A stretch of 64,000 bases of DNA from Triglochin maritima. Its lineage: Eukaryota > Streptophyta > Magnoliopsida > Alismatales > Juncaginaceae. Below the pieces are notes generated by a model. That model did not search any database and was not told where the DNA came from. It saw only the letters and a program-made list of their open reading frames with translations. Both the position numbers and the translations under genes were made by a program. Positions 1 to 12,553 of this stretch are shown piece by piece (within the stretch, counting starts at the first letter, position 1; each line of letters opens with the position of its first letter). The DNA lies in the NCBI GenBank assembly GCA_963682175.1, contig OY821789.1, positions 2,356,001 through 2,420,000 of the forward strand. Direction: 5' to 3'.

Positions 1-244
1 GATGTAGACATAAACAGAAAAATAATCAATCGAGAGTTGTTTGTTTGTAAAACGATTTTTTGTCCTAACCTCGGCAATCTTCTTCACTATGTCTTACTTG
101 ATGGTTGATGCTGCAATACGATTTTAATCTTTTTTTCTTTTGTGATCTTTGAGGATTTTTGTCAATAGACAATTAAAGTCCAGTCAATTTCTTCGATAAT
201 AGTTCATCATGTTGTTACATATGAAGTTGTATTAATTAATTTAT

Positions 245-1161
245 GGGTGAATCACAACAATACCACCAACAACCATCAAAATTGGCTTTATGTTATATGA
301 AAGTAACTATGTATCATAATGTCATAGAAAAATTCAAAAATTTGTTCTAATGTCATTAACCTTTTTCCAATATCATTCTGTTACCCATAAATTTTGCAGA
401 ATCATAATGAATAAACCCAGAATTCATACATTTCATTATATGTACATGTTGTAAAAACTGCAAAAAATTACTTAAACGATTTATATATACTCTCTCTCAT
501 CTTTATCTTTCATATACCATCTCTTCTTTTTCTCTCACTAAACTTAATATTTCGGTTACTAAATTAATGAAATTCAATAATTTTTATATTTTAAAATTAC
601 AAAATATTTATTTGTTTTTATAAAAGTTACATTTTCTAATAAATATTTAGTTTAATATAAATTATTTTTTCCAATTTTTTAAAATAAATGAATCTGATAA
701 TTGATAAAAGAATTTTTATACAAAAAATAAATATTTTTTGGAAAATATTTTCTTAAAAACTAAATATTAATTAGAAAGTGTATTTTTTATAAAAAATAAT
801 TAAATATTTTGTAATTTTAAAATATAAAAATTATTGGATTTCATTAGTTTAGTAACCGAGTCATTAAGTTTAGTGAGAAAAAAAAAGATATGATAAAGGA
901 AAGATAAAGATGAGAGAAAGTATAAATAATTTTTTTGAGTAATTTTTTACAATTTTTACAACACATATAATGAAATTTATTCTGCAAAATTTCTATTAAA
1001 TATTAATAAAATTAATGGACGTTAACGGAATGACATTGGAAAAGGTTAAAGGCATTAGAGCATTTTTTTTGGATTTTTCTGTGGTATTATAACAAATAGT
1101 TACTTTTATTTGGTATAAAGCCAATTTTGATAATTGTTTGTGATACTGTTGCAATTCACCC
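245..1161. mobile_element. Foldback MITE with long terminal inverted repeats (Mutator type)
   Basis: The two halves are inverted copies of each other, each arm about 430 bp. The left end starts GGGTGAATCACAACAATA and the right end, read on the other strand, starts GGGTGAATTGCAACAGTA; similarity continues inward (ATCAAAATTGGCTTTAT and later AT-rich blocks). The element is flanked by the identical 9-bp direct repeat TTAATTTAT at 236-244 and 1162-1170. Long inverted arms with a 9-bp target duplication are the signature of Mutator-like (MULE) insertions. No coding sequence is present, so it is non-autonomous. The central part is very AT-rich and could fold into a long hairpin RNA if transcribed. 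Confidence 0.88.
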
Positions 1162-1170
1162 TTAATTTAT

Positions 1171-3683
1171 TACCACTAAACTTAATTTTTACATTGCACA
1201 TGGACATTGGACACTGTCTAGCTCCGTCGAGATATATGTTCGAATACAATTATCTTTCATTCACATTGAATTGGTAGTTTAAATGACCAATTATATACTC
1301 GTAATTAATTTTTATTGCTTTTACACATCATTAGATGCAAAAGTTGGTTGGTGGATCGTTTATTTAATTAAATGTAGGAAGTAGTTAAAACGATGGTTAT
1401 TTATTCACTGTTTTAAGAAACGTGTAATTAAATTTCAAACACTCTCTTGCACGGAGATTTCTCTTGTTTATGTGTAAAAAATACGAGACGTAGACTTCTC
1501 GAACAAATTAAATGGTCTGTTCCGGTATCATGTGAAATGTAAAGGGTCGACCAGCATTTTCAAATTCAAATGCTTGTGTTGAATGCAGTGCACTATATAA
1601 TTAAAGTGCTATATAAATGTATATACTTTTAATTTTGAGAAATCAAGGATTCATATTTGAAGTGATACCATTTAAATTCTTAGCTCAAGCTTGATTTCTA
1701 TCGTTTTGGGCAAGGCACCGAGTCCACCACAATTCAAAGTACAACTCCTGAACCACATAAGACTATTCTTAGTTTCAAACTTTCATATAACCATGTCACC
1801 CACATTTGGGAGCAGTTTGACTTGTAAGCTGTAACATAAGTTCAAAGTGATTGACCATGAAACTTAATAACTTGATTAATCTGTCTAACCTTTTCAATTT
1901 CTTTGAGTTTGAAACATACTACATCATGGAAGCCAATGGTAAGCTTCCACAAACCACATGCAGGACAAAAGATCTGAAGAGAAGTACGTGTCTGCTGAAT
2001 GGAAACAACATGGACTCTTGTCGATTGGTGATGGAGTGCTTTGATTAACATCTGTGACCTGTATGGTTGGCATTGGTTACGGATCAGATGTGCGAACCCT
2101 AAGACTTTGCCCTCAAGAAATCTCTCTTCAAGTTCTTGACCTTGAAAAGTCTGTGCATGCAGAATTGTAAATGCAGGATTGTTTCTTATGGTTTGATTAT
2201 AGTTTGGAAGACATTTTATAACTCTAAGCACTTAATTAAGTTACAACCCTGAACGCCTGTTGAAATAGAAATTATATGTTTTGTATTATTCTTTAGTACT
2301 ATTTGCTTTTCATTAGGTTTGGTGGACAAATGGTCTTTTCCCAAGTTGGGATATGTCGGACATGCCAAAATGAACTTTGTTGATCCGAAAATCTAATAAG
2401 ATGGATACATTTAAGAATTTCAAGGTGAAATCGTTCTTTGCAAATAATAAGCACGTGAGTGAAGAATATATAGTTGTCTAGACTAGAGTGCCTTCACAAA
2501 TTCACTCTAGCAGCAAAACCCAATTGTTCAATTTCCAGTGTACTGATATATAATCTTATTGATGTACATTCTTATGCTATATGCAAGCAAATCACTTAAT
2601 ATTTAGTTAATAATACAACAGAATAATGACAACGGATCGATCAAGAACCTGGTTGTTGGGTAAAGGTGATGTGAACACTTGTCATTTCAGTCGAGACGTA
2701 GGCCTAACGATGGAGTAACATATATACTACAAATTAATCACAGATAATGACATCAAAAAGACCACTAAGAGGTGAGACATTGGTGTATTGATTAAGAAAT
2801 GCAACATTACTACATATCAAACCCGGCGGCTGTATTAGAAGGCTTTTGGTTGTTGAGTTTTTTTTCCCTTGATTAATTAACTTGCACAATAGTTATGAGA
2901 TCAACATGGACCGTCCGATTACGAGATCCATCTAGGGTGGCATATTACATATCCATATGTCAAGCAACTGTGTATAGTACGAACAAACATGTTTTGATGA
3001 TTGCATCTTTAATTATGTGCCGTATGCTTGGGAGTTTGAGGTTTTTTCTATCGTTTCGAACTCAATTTAATTTGAAATATGTATTTACTTTATTTGGAAA
3101 TCTCGTCTGAAAATAATCAAGAGTATAGAACAAATCACATCAATCTCATTCACATGTTTGAGATTTTGTGATTTAAAATAGAGTGGGACAGTAAAATGGA
3201 TTAAATATAAAATTATGTATTACTTTCCTTTTGATAGTGAAGGTATTATTGGATGTTTTTAGTTTGGGATTAAGTTGCTACGTGGATCTACTAGTATTCT
3301 TTTTCTTCTTCATGTAATCTTATTGTCGCTTGTATTTGTGGTTAAGTTCTACAATTTTATACGATCCTTCAAGCATGTTGTTGGGTTGGTGATCTTCGTA
3401 TTTTTCTAAATGATTCAAATGTGGTATTAGAAACGAAAATATTATCGTGTCTCTTACAAACCTAGTATATCAGTAAAATACGAGGTTCACTCTCAGTTCA
3501 TTAGACACATCGACTCTTGTTCTACAACTGAAAGTCTACTTTCTCACACTCACATGTTTGGTATCCCAACAATATCGATTCATTGAATCCGCAATATATA
3601 CTCGTGACATATTAAACATATTAAAGACAAACCAATAGTAACTAACTCCGTTGAGAGATTCATTGTCTTAAGATAGTTAAGAC
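1171..3683. other. Intergenic DNA, no gene recognised
   Basis: AT-rich spacer. Only short open frames occur (for example 1851-2048 and 2895-3110), with no recognisable domain or sensible codon use. The 8-bp repeat GTTAAGAC at 3676-3683 is the left target duplication of the following MITE. Confidence 0.6.
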
Positions 3684-3969
3684 CAATGTTTTCTGAACTG
3701 AACCGGTCATCAAACCGATAACGTTTTGGTTCAATGTGGTCGAATCACGGTCCAACTGTGGTTGAACCGTTGATGATATCAGCATTTTTAGACCCGAAGT
3801 TGGACCAGACCCAATAAATATTAACGATCAGACATGTTTTAACCGATTTCTATAAATATTAACTAGATGTTCGAACTGTCCATCGGTTTAGCGGAACCGA
3901 CTGTTGGACCATTAGTTCCCGGTCCAACCTGGTCGAACTGTTCGGTCTGGTCCGATTTTTAAAACCTTG
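3684..3969. mobile_element. hAT-type MITE, 286 bp
   Basis: The left end reads CAATGTTTTCTGAACTG and the right end, on the other strand, reads CAAGGTTTTAAAAATCGG, giving short imperfect inverted repeats. The perfect 8-bp direct repeat GTTAAGAC flanks it at 3676-3683 and 3970-3977, as expected for hAT-superfamily insertion. The interior is rich in GGTTCAACCGG-like words, common in plant hAT MITEs. It lies about 390 bp upstream of the acyltransferase start codon and could have supplied promoter sequence, but nothing shows that it did. Confidence 0.85.
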
Positions 3970-4356
3970 GTTAAGACTGAGAATTGGATCTCAACATTCT
4001 TATTCGCATGTTTGAGATTTAAAACAGTATGGTTAGTAGAGTAGATAAAATAAAATAAACAAACAGATTAAAGACAGCTACACAATTTTCGAAGTATCTA
4101 ATGGGCCGAAACGGACATTGGCTATAACTTAATCCTGGAAGAAGGCCGGAGGGACTAATACGTGTCATCTTAATTCTTTATTAACGACAATAAACTAAAA
4201 TAATAATCTCGACTAAAAATCACACATCAACCGACCATCTAACCAATAGAAGAAGAAACAAGTCGTACGACGCACCTTCCAATTCCTTCTCGAAGCGTAG
4301 AGGCGTCACCTTTCGAAACTTCTCAACCAACCGATCTCACCGGAGAGCCGAAGCCA

Positions 4357-7300
4357 ATGCCGGAGGACGACACCGGCTTCGACGACGGCGTCGAGTCTCT
4401 CGGAACGTCGAAGCAGACTCTCACGGATCGATCATCCAAGGTACCTCGATCGGTTGTTGTCGTCTTTTCGACTTTTTTCGTTTTTTTTGTGTGGTTTTGA
4501 GGGCTTCGGACTGGTTCGATTTCAGAGGGCGGTCACGAAGGAGATCTTGTCCAAGCAGGCCATCAAGATCGCCAAGCAGGCGGAGGAGCACGAGAGATTC
4601 ATCAATAAGGTTGATTTTTCTTCTTTTTATTTTGATTTTCGGGTTGATTGATGTTTTTCTTCTTCTCTTCAATCTGAGGTCTGTGTAGAATAAACGGGGG
4701 AAATGTCTTTTTTTTTGGTTATTTGTGATTTTTAATCTCTTCGCTTAAGTTAATGGTAAATTTGTAATTTTTCAAGCGTGGAGTTTTTTAATGTTTGTGG
4801 CATGACTTAGGATTTTGCTTTCATTAATGTCCAAATTCAACAAAATTTTAGTGATGTCGGGATTCGCTACCGAACCTATTATCTGTTGATTGTTGAATGC
4901 TTTTCTAAATCTGTTAATAAGAAAATTGGAGTGTTTATGCTATTTATAGGTGGTGGTCTTCTGTTTATAATCTGATTTTGCTTCCAATTTCATATTCTCC
5001 TGTTACATTTGTTTTATTCTGTTTTATGTTCTATTCGCTTGAGATGCTTTGCATTATTTATTATTATACTGTTTTAGGAATCATTTGAATCTCGAAGAAC
5101 TGCTAAAGTTTTGCCTTAACTTGTTGTTTTCTGTTCATACGACACGATCAGGTGACTCATTCACTAGGAGTTCTTGGTTTTGGTGGATTTTGCTACCTGC
5201 TGGGAGCTAGTAAGTGTGCTATATTTGCTGAATGTTTACATTACAGATTTGCTCAATTTACCCTGTATTTACTGGTTTGGTTTTTCCGATTAGGACCACA
5301 AGATGTTCCATATGTTTATTGTTTGTTCTATGTTATCTTCGTTCCTCTTCGCTGGATATACTATCGCTACAAAAAATGGCATTACTACCTCCTGGTGAGT
5401 ATATTGTCCTTGCTTGATTTTGATCTATAATACTTTTTTTGTAGAAAAGGAGCTGTATGTAGTTCTTGTACATTCAAAAGAAAATCAAGAGAATTGGTTG
5501 AACACATTTGTCAGTGTCTTGGATAGAACAAACCGTGGGAGGAAATACAAATTATACCCATAAAAAAACAGAATATAAATTCTGATGTTTGGTACTGGTT
5601 CACAAGAAGTGATGGTTCAAGGTGGTGTTTAGACTAGTACGTGGTGACTTTTTGTACCTTTTGCCATTTGATAGTTTGGAAAATACCAGTTGAATAGGGG
5701 TCGTGGTTAATTTGTAGTTCGCTATTGTTAGATAGTTACCATTGAACTTCAACATGCTATGAGAAAATAGAACAATAAAGATAGTAAGGTGGAGGGGAAT
5801 TCATACAACATGAGCGGGGTAACAAATGGATTTGCTGATGGTGTTACCCTGTTACTATTGAAGTATTATTAGGGGTTTCATTAACTGCAGTCCGCTCAAT
5901 CACCCATTGGTAGCACATTTAACACAATAACCATATGAAGTACATGAACCTCATAAAAGAGAATTCATACACCACGAGAATACAATTTACATGAAAATTC
6001 CTCCCAACAAGGATTGTGAAAACCATGGGGTCACACACATGAGGAAGAATCCACCATCGAGAAGGAATATGATGAAGAGAGACACTTTTTAACCTCTTCA
6101 CTCATCTCTCTCCAAATCTCAACCTGTACAACCCCAGCCTCATTTACATTTATCTAATGTGTGCTCCTCCACCCAAAGGATGACCTAACAACCTAGAATT
6201 TATCATCTTACACCCTTCTTTAGACTTATGAAATGCTAACCTAAAGTAGACCTCAAGTAAACAGCGCTTGCTCCAGAGTATGCATGTTTGGCATGTGATT
6301 GTCAAACCATGACTCTGCCTTCTTTGACGAGATCTAATCTTCAACTTAATCACCTTCTCATATTGTTGATTGGCTGACAAAACCTCCAGTTGACATTGTC
6401 TTTGTCGATTTTGCACTGTCATCCCAATATAGTTAGTCCATCTGTCCATGCATGATTTTGTACTTCACCCCAATAAATAAATCCTTATTTATCTGAAAAG
6501 AAATGAAACAAATTAGTCATATGATGTCATTGACTATTGATCGTCATCATAACGTAGCAATGAAAAGAAATGAAGTTGATTGCCCATGTGATGTCATTGA
6601 CCACCAATGCTTGTCATAACGTAGCAAAGAACATGGTGGTGAGACTCTATTTCCATTGGTTTGGTAGTTATTCCCTACTGGTGCCTTCTCTCTTCTCACT
6701 CACAGGCATCCACTCAGTTCCTTGATAATGGTTCCTCAGCTGCAAATAGGTGGATTCTATCTAATGTAAAAGGCACTATATTTGGCGATTGGAGAGCATC
6801 ATGTTCAAGCGAAATTAGAACATTACAAAGTAGAAGAAAAAAAAAATCACAAGAATTTATATGCCCATACTAAAAACTATAATTTGAAAGATAATATGCT
6901 CTTCCCTGTTTCTGTTGGCATTGTCAAAATAATGTTTAGTTGCCTTCAAGTCACATTTGGCAAATGTAAAATAGATTGCTGTAATTACGCAAGTGTTGTG
7001 CATAGAGTAAATGACTAGTTTGATATATACTTCTAAGTTACAAATTGTCAGCCTAACGTCCATTTTGATACTTAGAAAGATTGCTGTCAATCATAGAATC
7101 CAATAGACATCAAAAAATTGGTCTTGATACGGAGGGTAGGTGTTAATTGTTTTTGATCTGCATGTTGTTTGTAGTCGTTTCTTTGAGTTAATGACTTGAA
7201 TTTGGCTTTTGTAGGATTTCTGCTACTATGCCAATACAATTTTCATCATCATGCTTCTCTTTTTCCCCAAAAATGAGAAACTTTTTATGGTTTGCTTCTC

Positions 7301-8782
7301 ATTTGCCGAAGTAAGTATTTTTCTTAGACAGATGCGTAGACAATCCATTCCATTTACAAGTGAATTTTACAACTACTTTTTGTGATGCAGGGACCTTTGG
7401 CATGGGCTATAATTGTTTGGCGTTGTAGCCTTGTCTTCAGCTCTGCTGATAAAATTGTTAGTGTCTTAGTACATCTCTTGCCTGGTGAGATAGCTATTGC
7501 TCATGCTCTTTTAGATCATCATCATCATTATCATCTCCTCCTCAATCTTGCATTTGGGAGATGAATTGCATTAGTCTCATATGGTAGGCAGCATCTTGTG
7601 TCCTTAATATTTCATATAATATAAATTTCTGCGTCAATTGTGCAGCAATTTAGATTTAAACCATATGATCCTATTGAAAATGTGAGTCTTTTACATCCAT
7701 GGTTTGATGTGGTAGGGAAGGAATCTAAATAAGATGTTTTCTAGGCAGCAACATTTTTGGGTGGCAAGATTTACTTCTAGTGTTACTTGGTAGAAAATGG
7801 TTGAATGAAACCCTTTTTTTGTCTTTTGGATTCTCGCTTCCTAAATGAAATGGAAGAATTGTTGTCTAATGAAGGTTATTTTGCAGGTGTTGTATTTTTC
7901 ACCATTCGCTGGTGGGATCCCACAACTTTTGCTGCAATGCGCCCCATGGGGAAAGCTAGGGCTTCGTTGCCTTATTTGGAGGATCAGTCTTACCTATGGA
8001 CATGGCTTTTTGTTGTCCCATTGGTGGCATACTCTCTGTGGCAGCTACTTTACTTTTTGATTGTCAATGTCTTGCGGCGTCAAAGGCTTCTAAGAGATCC
8101 AGAAGTCATGACATCTTATAGGTATTCTATTGATTTGTTTGAGTCAATTTTCATTTATATGATGAAGGGAGGTGGTTTAAACTGTAAAGTAAGTCAACGG
8201 GATTTTAATCGCCATTTGCATTGATCTGTTCAAGCAAAGAGCAAAAGCTTTCTTTTGTTGCTTCACGGTCACTACTAGCATTAGTTAAGACAATCGTGGA
8301 TCAGTTCTGCCTGTGAAAATCCTTAATCTTTTAGACTGCAATTACAGTAACCTGGCTGCTAGCAAGCAAGTAATAAGTATAATAACCATATATTTCTTTG
8401 AGTCTCGGTTCATTCTTCGATCATGTACTCCATCGTTAACAGGGGGCTGTCAAAGAAAGCACAGAAGGCAAACAACATTTGGTGGAGGCTCAGTGGGCTG
8501 CTAGGGGACCAAAATCGGAACGTTATGTATATATTGCTTCAAGCAGCTTTCGCAGTATTAACCATGGCTTTCACAGTCCCAATTTTTCTGTCCTACCGAA
8601 TGCACCTCACATTTCAAATGCTAAAGGTTGGTGCAGCTGTGTGGAATGGTGCCGGTTTTCTTATTGAAGTCATGCCGAAGCAGGTTATCCTCAAGGAAAA
8701 GAAGAAACTTGAAATGAACCCCATCTCAGACCAGCAACAACCGGAGGATCTCTCTTCCGAAAATCACAAAGCCTCCGATTAG
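4357..8782 (+). CDS. GPCAT1: Glycerophosphocholine acyltransferase (GPC1/DUF2838 family), 8 exons
   Basis: Exons: 4357-4440, 4526-4609, 5152-5209, 5294-5394, 7215-7310, 7391-7484, 7887-8121 and 8443-8782. Together they encode 363 residues, close to the roughly 380 of the Arabidopsis protein. All introns are GT..AG and phases agree. The family transfers an acyl group from acyl-CoA to glycerophosphocholine, making lysophosphatidylcholine in phosphatidylcholine turnover, and acts in a membrane (known from yeast and plant members). Recognisable blocks are [56 protein letters not shown] and [20 protein letters not shown]. Several hydrophobic stretches make it polytopic; the lysine-rich tail is polar. 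Intron 4 is long (1.8 kb) and shows no gene. An extra Gly follows the exon 7/8 junction (RGLSKK where RELSKK is usual), so exact acceptor choice there should be checked against cDNA. Confidence 0.93.
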
Positions 8783-10714
8783 TCTGAGTACTAATGTTTA
8801 TGATACTTTCAGTGTTCAGGTTTGTTGTGTTTTTGGCCATTCCGTTGGAATTTTCCTTTTTCTTAATCTTCTGAAACATTTCATGTATCATATCAACTTG
8901 TGGATGGTTTGCTTACGGTTTAGTTGAACTCCATAGAAGTTCAGTTACTTGCCTAGAGAAAGTTGTATATTTTTATTTATTTATCTAGAGAATGCTTGAT
9001 AAATTGGTGTTTTTTGTATGACAAGACTCGTGAACTCTATCTATGTTTATTATGGAAATAGTGAATATAATGAAGGGTACTGTCTAATGCCAGTGAAGAA
9101 ATACAGAAGATGCTGTTTTGATTTTGTTTGATGGACGTGGATCGTTGAGTGACATTCCTTGCGCACCAGTAGTGCAAACTTGGACGCAGAAACACCAGGT
9201 ATGTTTGTTTTGATTTGGGATTTTGGAGCTGGAATGCACTAATTGGTCGTCAGACCATCATGATAGAATCTCTCATTCGATATTGTAATGGAATGTTTTG
9301 TGGTGTGCTGCTGCTGCCTAATGCCTCCAACGGGAAGTGTTAAAAAATATTGGGTTATAACATGATCAGACCAAAAGGCTACAATCTCTTTGGGGACCGT
9401 TAGCACATGTGATTTGACTGTTTATTTTGTGGTGGTCACAGTCAACACGTATCATTGGGAGGTTAACCTTCTTCATCGATTAACACCAGGTTAGGTTTCC
9501 ATGTTGAGTTGAGCTCCCTTATCTAGCAAATCTAATATCTATGGCATGGTTGCAGTAAGATAAGATGTGGTTAGTTGTAGTCCATAAGCCATTGAGGGTT
9601 TTGATGCCACTCGGATCTGGACTGCAGTTTCATTTGTTTTTCATTGGAAAGGTTTCAAGACTGGTCAAAACTGTGATGAGGACTTGCCATTAAATAACAT
9701 GCAGTGCACTATCATATGTCGAAGTTTGGGCAAAGATTCCTCTCTCTCATCCACTTCCCCCCTTATTCCTATCCGAAAGAACCCTTTTTGGACCTTTGTG
9801 GTTCACCCTTCCAGGCATCCATGTGACCTCTCCTGCTGTTCTTTCTCCAAGCTCCCATTTCCACACCCTTTTGTGGTGCTTCTTTCATTCCCCTGCAATT
9901 CAACACGAAAAATATGAAATGTTTGTCCGTAAAAAGAAACGTTTTTTGAACATTTCTTCAGAAATGTGTGAATTACGGCATTATGCATGCTTGGGGTGAT
10001 TTACTTAAAAACTGTGGGGGTGATTAGGTGAATGTGTCAGTGTACTTAAATGGGGACAGCACAGAAGGTGGTCACACAAGTTGGGAGTTCGGGCGGCTTT
10101 ATTTTTCCAAAGGAAGTTGCTCAATTTGCAAGCACAAGCTGCCCATCCCGTATTATTACTAATTAATCTTGATGCGTATAACTCACATTTTCATACCAAG
10201 ACACAAACCAATCTTTGTTAGCTATTACAATCTATCAACCATTGTCTTCCCTTCCCACACAACTTCTCAAATCCAAGATGTGCTTCTTTAACACAACTCA
10301 TGTGGCATTCCAGGTCATGTTCCATTGGAATTTATTCTGGATGCTAATCATCATTAGGAAGCATTGAGATGGTTTTAGCTGGCCAAAACCAGAAGCAAAC
10401 AAAACATCTGGTTAGAGTCCAGACACCAAGAGGGATTAAGGAATGATTGTCCTTAATCAATAATAAGAATAATAAGACAGACATTAATCCAAACGGCAGC
10501 ACCATAATAACAAGGAAAGAAACACGAGGGCCAATCTGCAAAACATCCCCCAACAGCCATCTTAACCCACCCTTCTTTAGTTCTTTTCTGCTGCTCCTCC
10601 CCACACCAACTCGTGCTTCCTCTGCTGAAACTTCAGAAAAGGCCACACCTTTCCAAACCCTAAAAACCCAAATTCCCACAAAACCCTAACCTTAACTTCC
10701 CCAATGCCACGCCA
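8783..10714. other. Intergenic DNA: 3' flank of GPCAT and promoter of the next gene
   Basis: No recognisable gene or transposon. The last 100 bp before 10715 are C-rich and contain AAACCCTAA-type telo-box words (near 10656 and 10682), common close to start sites of plant housekeeping genes. A minus-strand open frame at 10344-10679 has no recognisable domain. Confidence 0.6.
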
Positions 10715-12553
10715 ATGACGACCAACGACGGCGAGAGATCCCGTGGCGGCGGCGACCTCTTCCACTGTTTCACCTCCAAGTCATCGTCCTCGATGCGCCT
10801 CTCCTCCCCGACCCCACCTCTCCCGCCTTCCCTCTCCCGCCGCGTCGGGAGCGTCAAGGGGGGACAATCCCCGGCGACGTTCTCGTCGTCGGCGAGCCGG
10901 CGAAAGGCGGGATCTTTGGAGGAACCGACCTCGCCGAAGGTGACTTGTATAGGGCAAGTTAGGGTAAAAACGAGCCGGAAGAAGAAGAAGATGAGGTCCC
11001 GATCCCGCCGGGGAGGAGGCGGCGGAGAATTGAGCTTCCGGCGAGAGGAAGGCGACAAGAGGTGGGTCCATTTGCCGTTGGGGTCCATCTGCGAAGCGGT
11101 GCGGGCGTTCGGGTCAGAGATGAACTGCTTCGTCCCGTGCGGGTCGGAGAAGAGGGAGAAGAAGCGGCCGAGAGCGGTCCGGATCGGGTCGTGCGGGGCG
11201 GCTTTCGCCACGTGGATGGCTGCGATGGAGGAGGGGGAGAGAGTGGAGGAGATCGATCTGAGGAGGGAGAGAGACGAGAGGGTTGTGGAGGTGTTTGGAG
11301 GAGAGGAAGAGAAGTGTGGTGGGGAAGTTCCGGTTTGTGTTCCGCCGAAGAATGCGCTTCTGCTAATGCGGTGTCGGTCGGATCCGGTGCGGATGTCGGC
11401 TTTGGCCAATCGATTTTGGGGGTCGCCGGTGAGGAAGGTGGAGGAGGACGAATGTGTGGACGATAGTAAGTTGGAGTCTTTCGTTTTTGATCATGAAGTT
11501 GAGAAAAAAATCGAGACAAAATCAGAGTCTAGAGATGAGAAGGAATTTGGTGGAGTTTTAGTAGAAGCAAGTGAAAATGAAGAAAAGCCAACTGAGAATG
11601 GAGTAGTAGTAGTAGTAGTAGAAGAAGAAGAAGAAAAAGAGGCGAAAGTAAACCATTTGGAGGAAGGAGAAGGAGGAAATGAAGCGAAAGTAGAAGAAAA
11701 AGTGGTAACTTTGGTGGAAACAAGAGTAGAAACAGAGCAAGAAGAAGAAGCAAATGTGATGGGAGAGGAGGCGGAGAAGGAGAACATAGAAGAGCCGAAA
11801 CAAAAAGAGAAGAATAGGAAGAAACCGGAGGGGAGAGAGAGAAGGTTAAGTTTCTCCAGGGACCGGTCGGGGAGAAGACACAGCTTCTCGACGGAGAGGG
11901 ACTCGAGGAGGTCGTCTTCCTCCTTCCGGGAAAAGGAAGGAAGAAGGTCGAGCTTCTCGTCCGAGCCGAGAAGGTCGAGCTTTTCCAGCGAGAAAGAAGC
12001 CAGGAAAAGGAGAAGCTTTTCGTCGGAAAAGAAAGTAAAAGAATTGGAGAAAGTAAAACAAACGGAGGAGGAGAAGAGAGATGAGCTTCCCGATTGCCTT
12101 CTTATGATGATGTGTGAGCCTAAATTGTCTATGGAGGTTTCTAAGGAGACTTGGGTTTGCACCGCCGACTTTGTTCGCCACCACCGCCGGCGCCCGAACG
12201 GCAAGCCCAAGCCGGAGGTGGCATTGCCAACGGAGGGCGGTGAGGATAAGCAAACGTCTACACCAATTAAGGAGGCCGGTGAGGATAAACAAACGTCCAC
12301 CCCAATTAAGGAGTTGGAAAAGTTAAGTACGGTGGCTTCTCAGCTGCCGCCTTCGGCTCCGGCTGAAATGGTTAAGCCGGTTGTTGGAAGCGTTGTGGTC
12401 GCGGCAGCTTCGGTGGTGGTGGCGTCTTACGGGCCTTTTGTGTTGACACGTTGCAAGTCGGAGCCGATGAGGTCATCCGCGAAGTTGTCGCCGGAGGCTT
12501 GCTTCTGGAAGAGCCGGCATCAGCCGATAAGCACGGCTGGGATCGGCTTCTGA
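10715..12553 (+). CDS. Conserved plant protein of unknown function, basic and Ser/Glu-rich, single exon
   Basis: An uninterrupted 612-codon frame. The N-terminal third is basic and carries the block SPKVTCIGQVRVKT (about residue 72), then a Lys/Arg run, a segment WVHLPLGSICEAVRAFGSEM, and LLLMRCRSDPVRMSALANRF (about residue 211). The middle is acidic with a Val run and Glu runs (GTA/GAA microsatellite near 11600). Residues 374-442 are a series of RRxSFSxE-type Ser/Arg repeats. Near residues 510-530 a short unit (EDKQTSTPIKE) is duplicated in tandem. The C-terminus repeats the CRSDP idea as LTRCKSEPMRSSAKLSPEACF. I recall the IGQVRVK and CRS-P motifs from uncharacterised plant proteins, but no biochemical function is known to me. 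Composition suggests a disordered, possibly nuclear protein. GC content is much higher than the flanks. Confidence 0.82.
   Translation: MTTNDGERSRGGGDLFHCFTSKSSSSMRLSSPTPPLPPSLSRRVGSVKGGQSPATFSSSASRRKAGSLEEPTSPKVTCIGQVRVKTSRKKKKMRSRSRRGGGGGELSFRREEGDKRWVHLPLGSICEAVRAFGSEMNCFVPCGSEKREKKRPRAVRIGSCGAAFATWMAAMEEGERVEEIDLRRERDERVVEVFGGEEEKCGGEVPVCVPPKNALLLMRCRSDPVRMSALANRFWGSPVRKVEEDECVDDSKLESFVFDHEVEKKIETKSESRDEKEFGGVLVEASENEEKPTENGVVVVVVEEEEEKEAKVNHLEEGEGGNEAKVEEKVVTLVETRVETEQEEEANVMGEEAEKENIEEPKQKEKNRKKPEGRERRLSFSRDRSGRRHSFSTERDSRRSSSSFREKEGRRSSFSSEPRRSSFSSEKEARKRRSFSSEKKVKELEKVKQTEEEKRDELPDCLLMMMCEPKLSMEVSKETWVCTADFVRHHRRRPNGKPKPEVALPTEGGEDKQTSTPIKEAGEDKQTSTPIKELEKLSTVASQLPPSAPAEMVKPVVGSVVVAAASVVVASYGPFVLTRCKSEPMRSSAKLSPEACFWKSRHQPISTAGIGF

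Noticed and set aside
6150..6449. Frames inside the 1.8-kb fourth intron of the acyltransferase gene
   Set aside because: No homology and no codon bias; simple intron sequence.
10660..11409. 249-codon minus-strand frame over the 5' part of the same gene
   Set aside because: GC-rich shadow with no recognisable domain; the plus-strand frame is longer and carries conserved motifs.
11491..12300. 269-codon minus-strand frame rich in Ser and Phe
   Set aside because: Antisense shadow of the Glu/Lys/Ser-rich part of the 612-residue protein; composition follows from the opposite strand.
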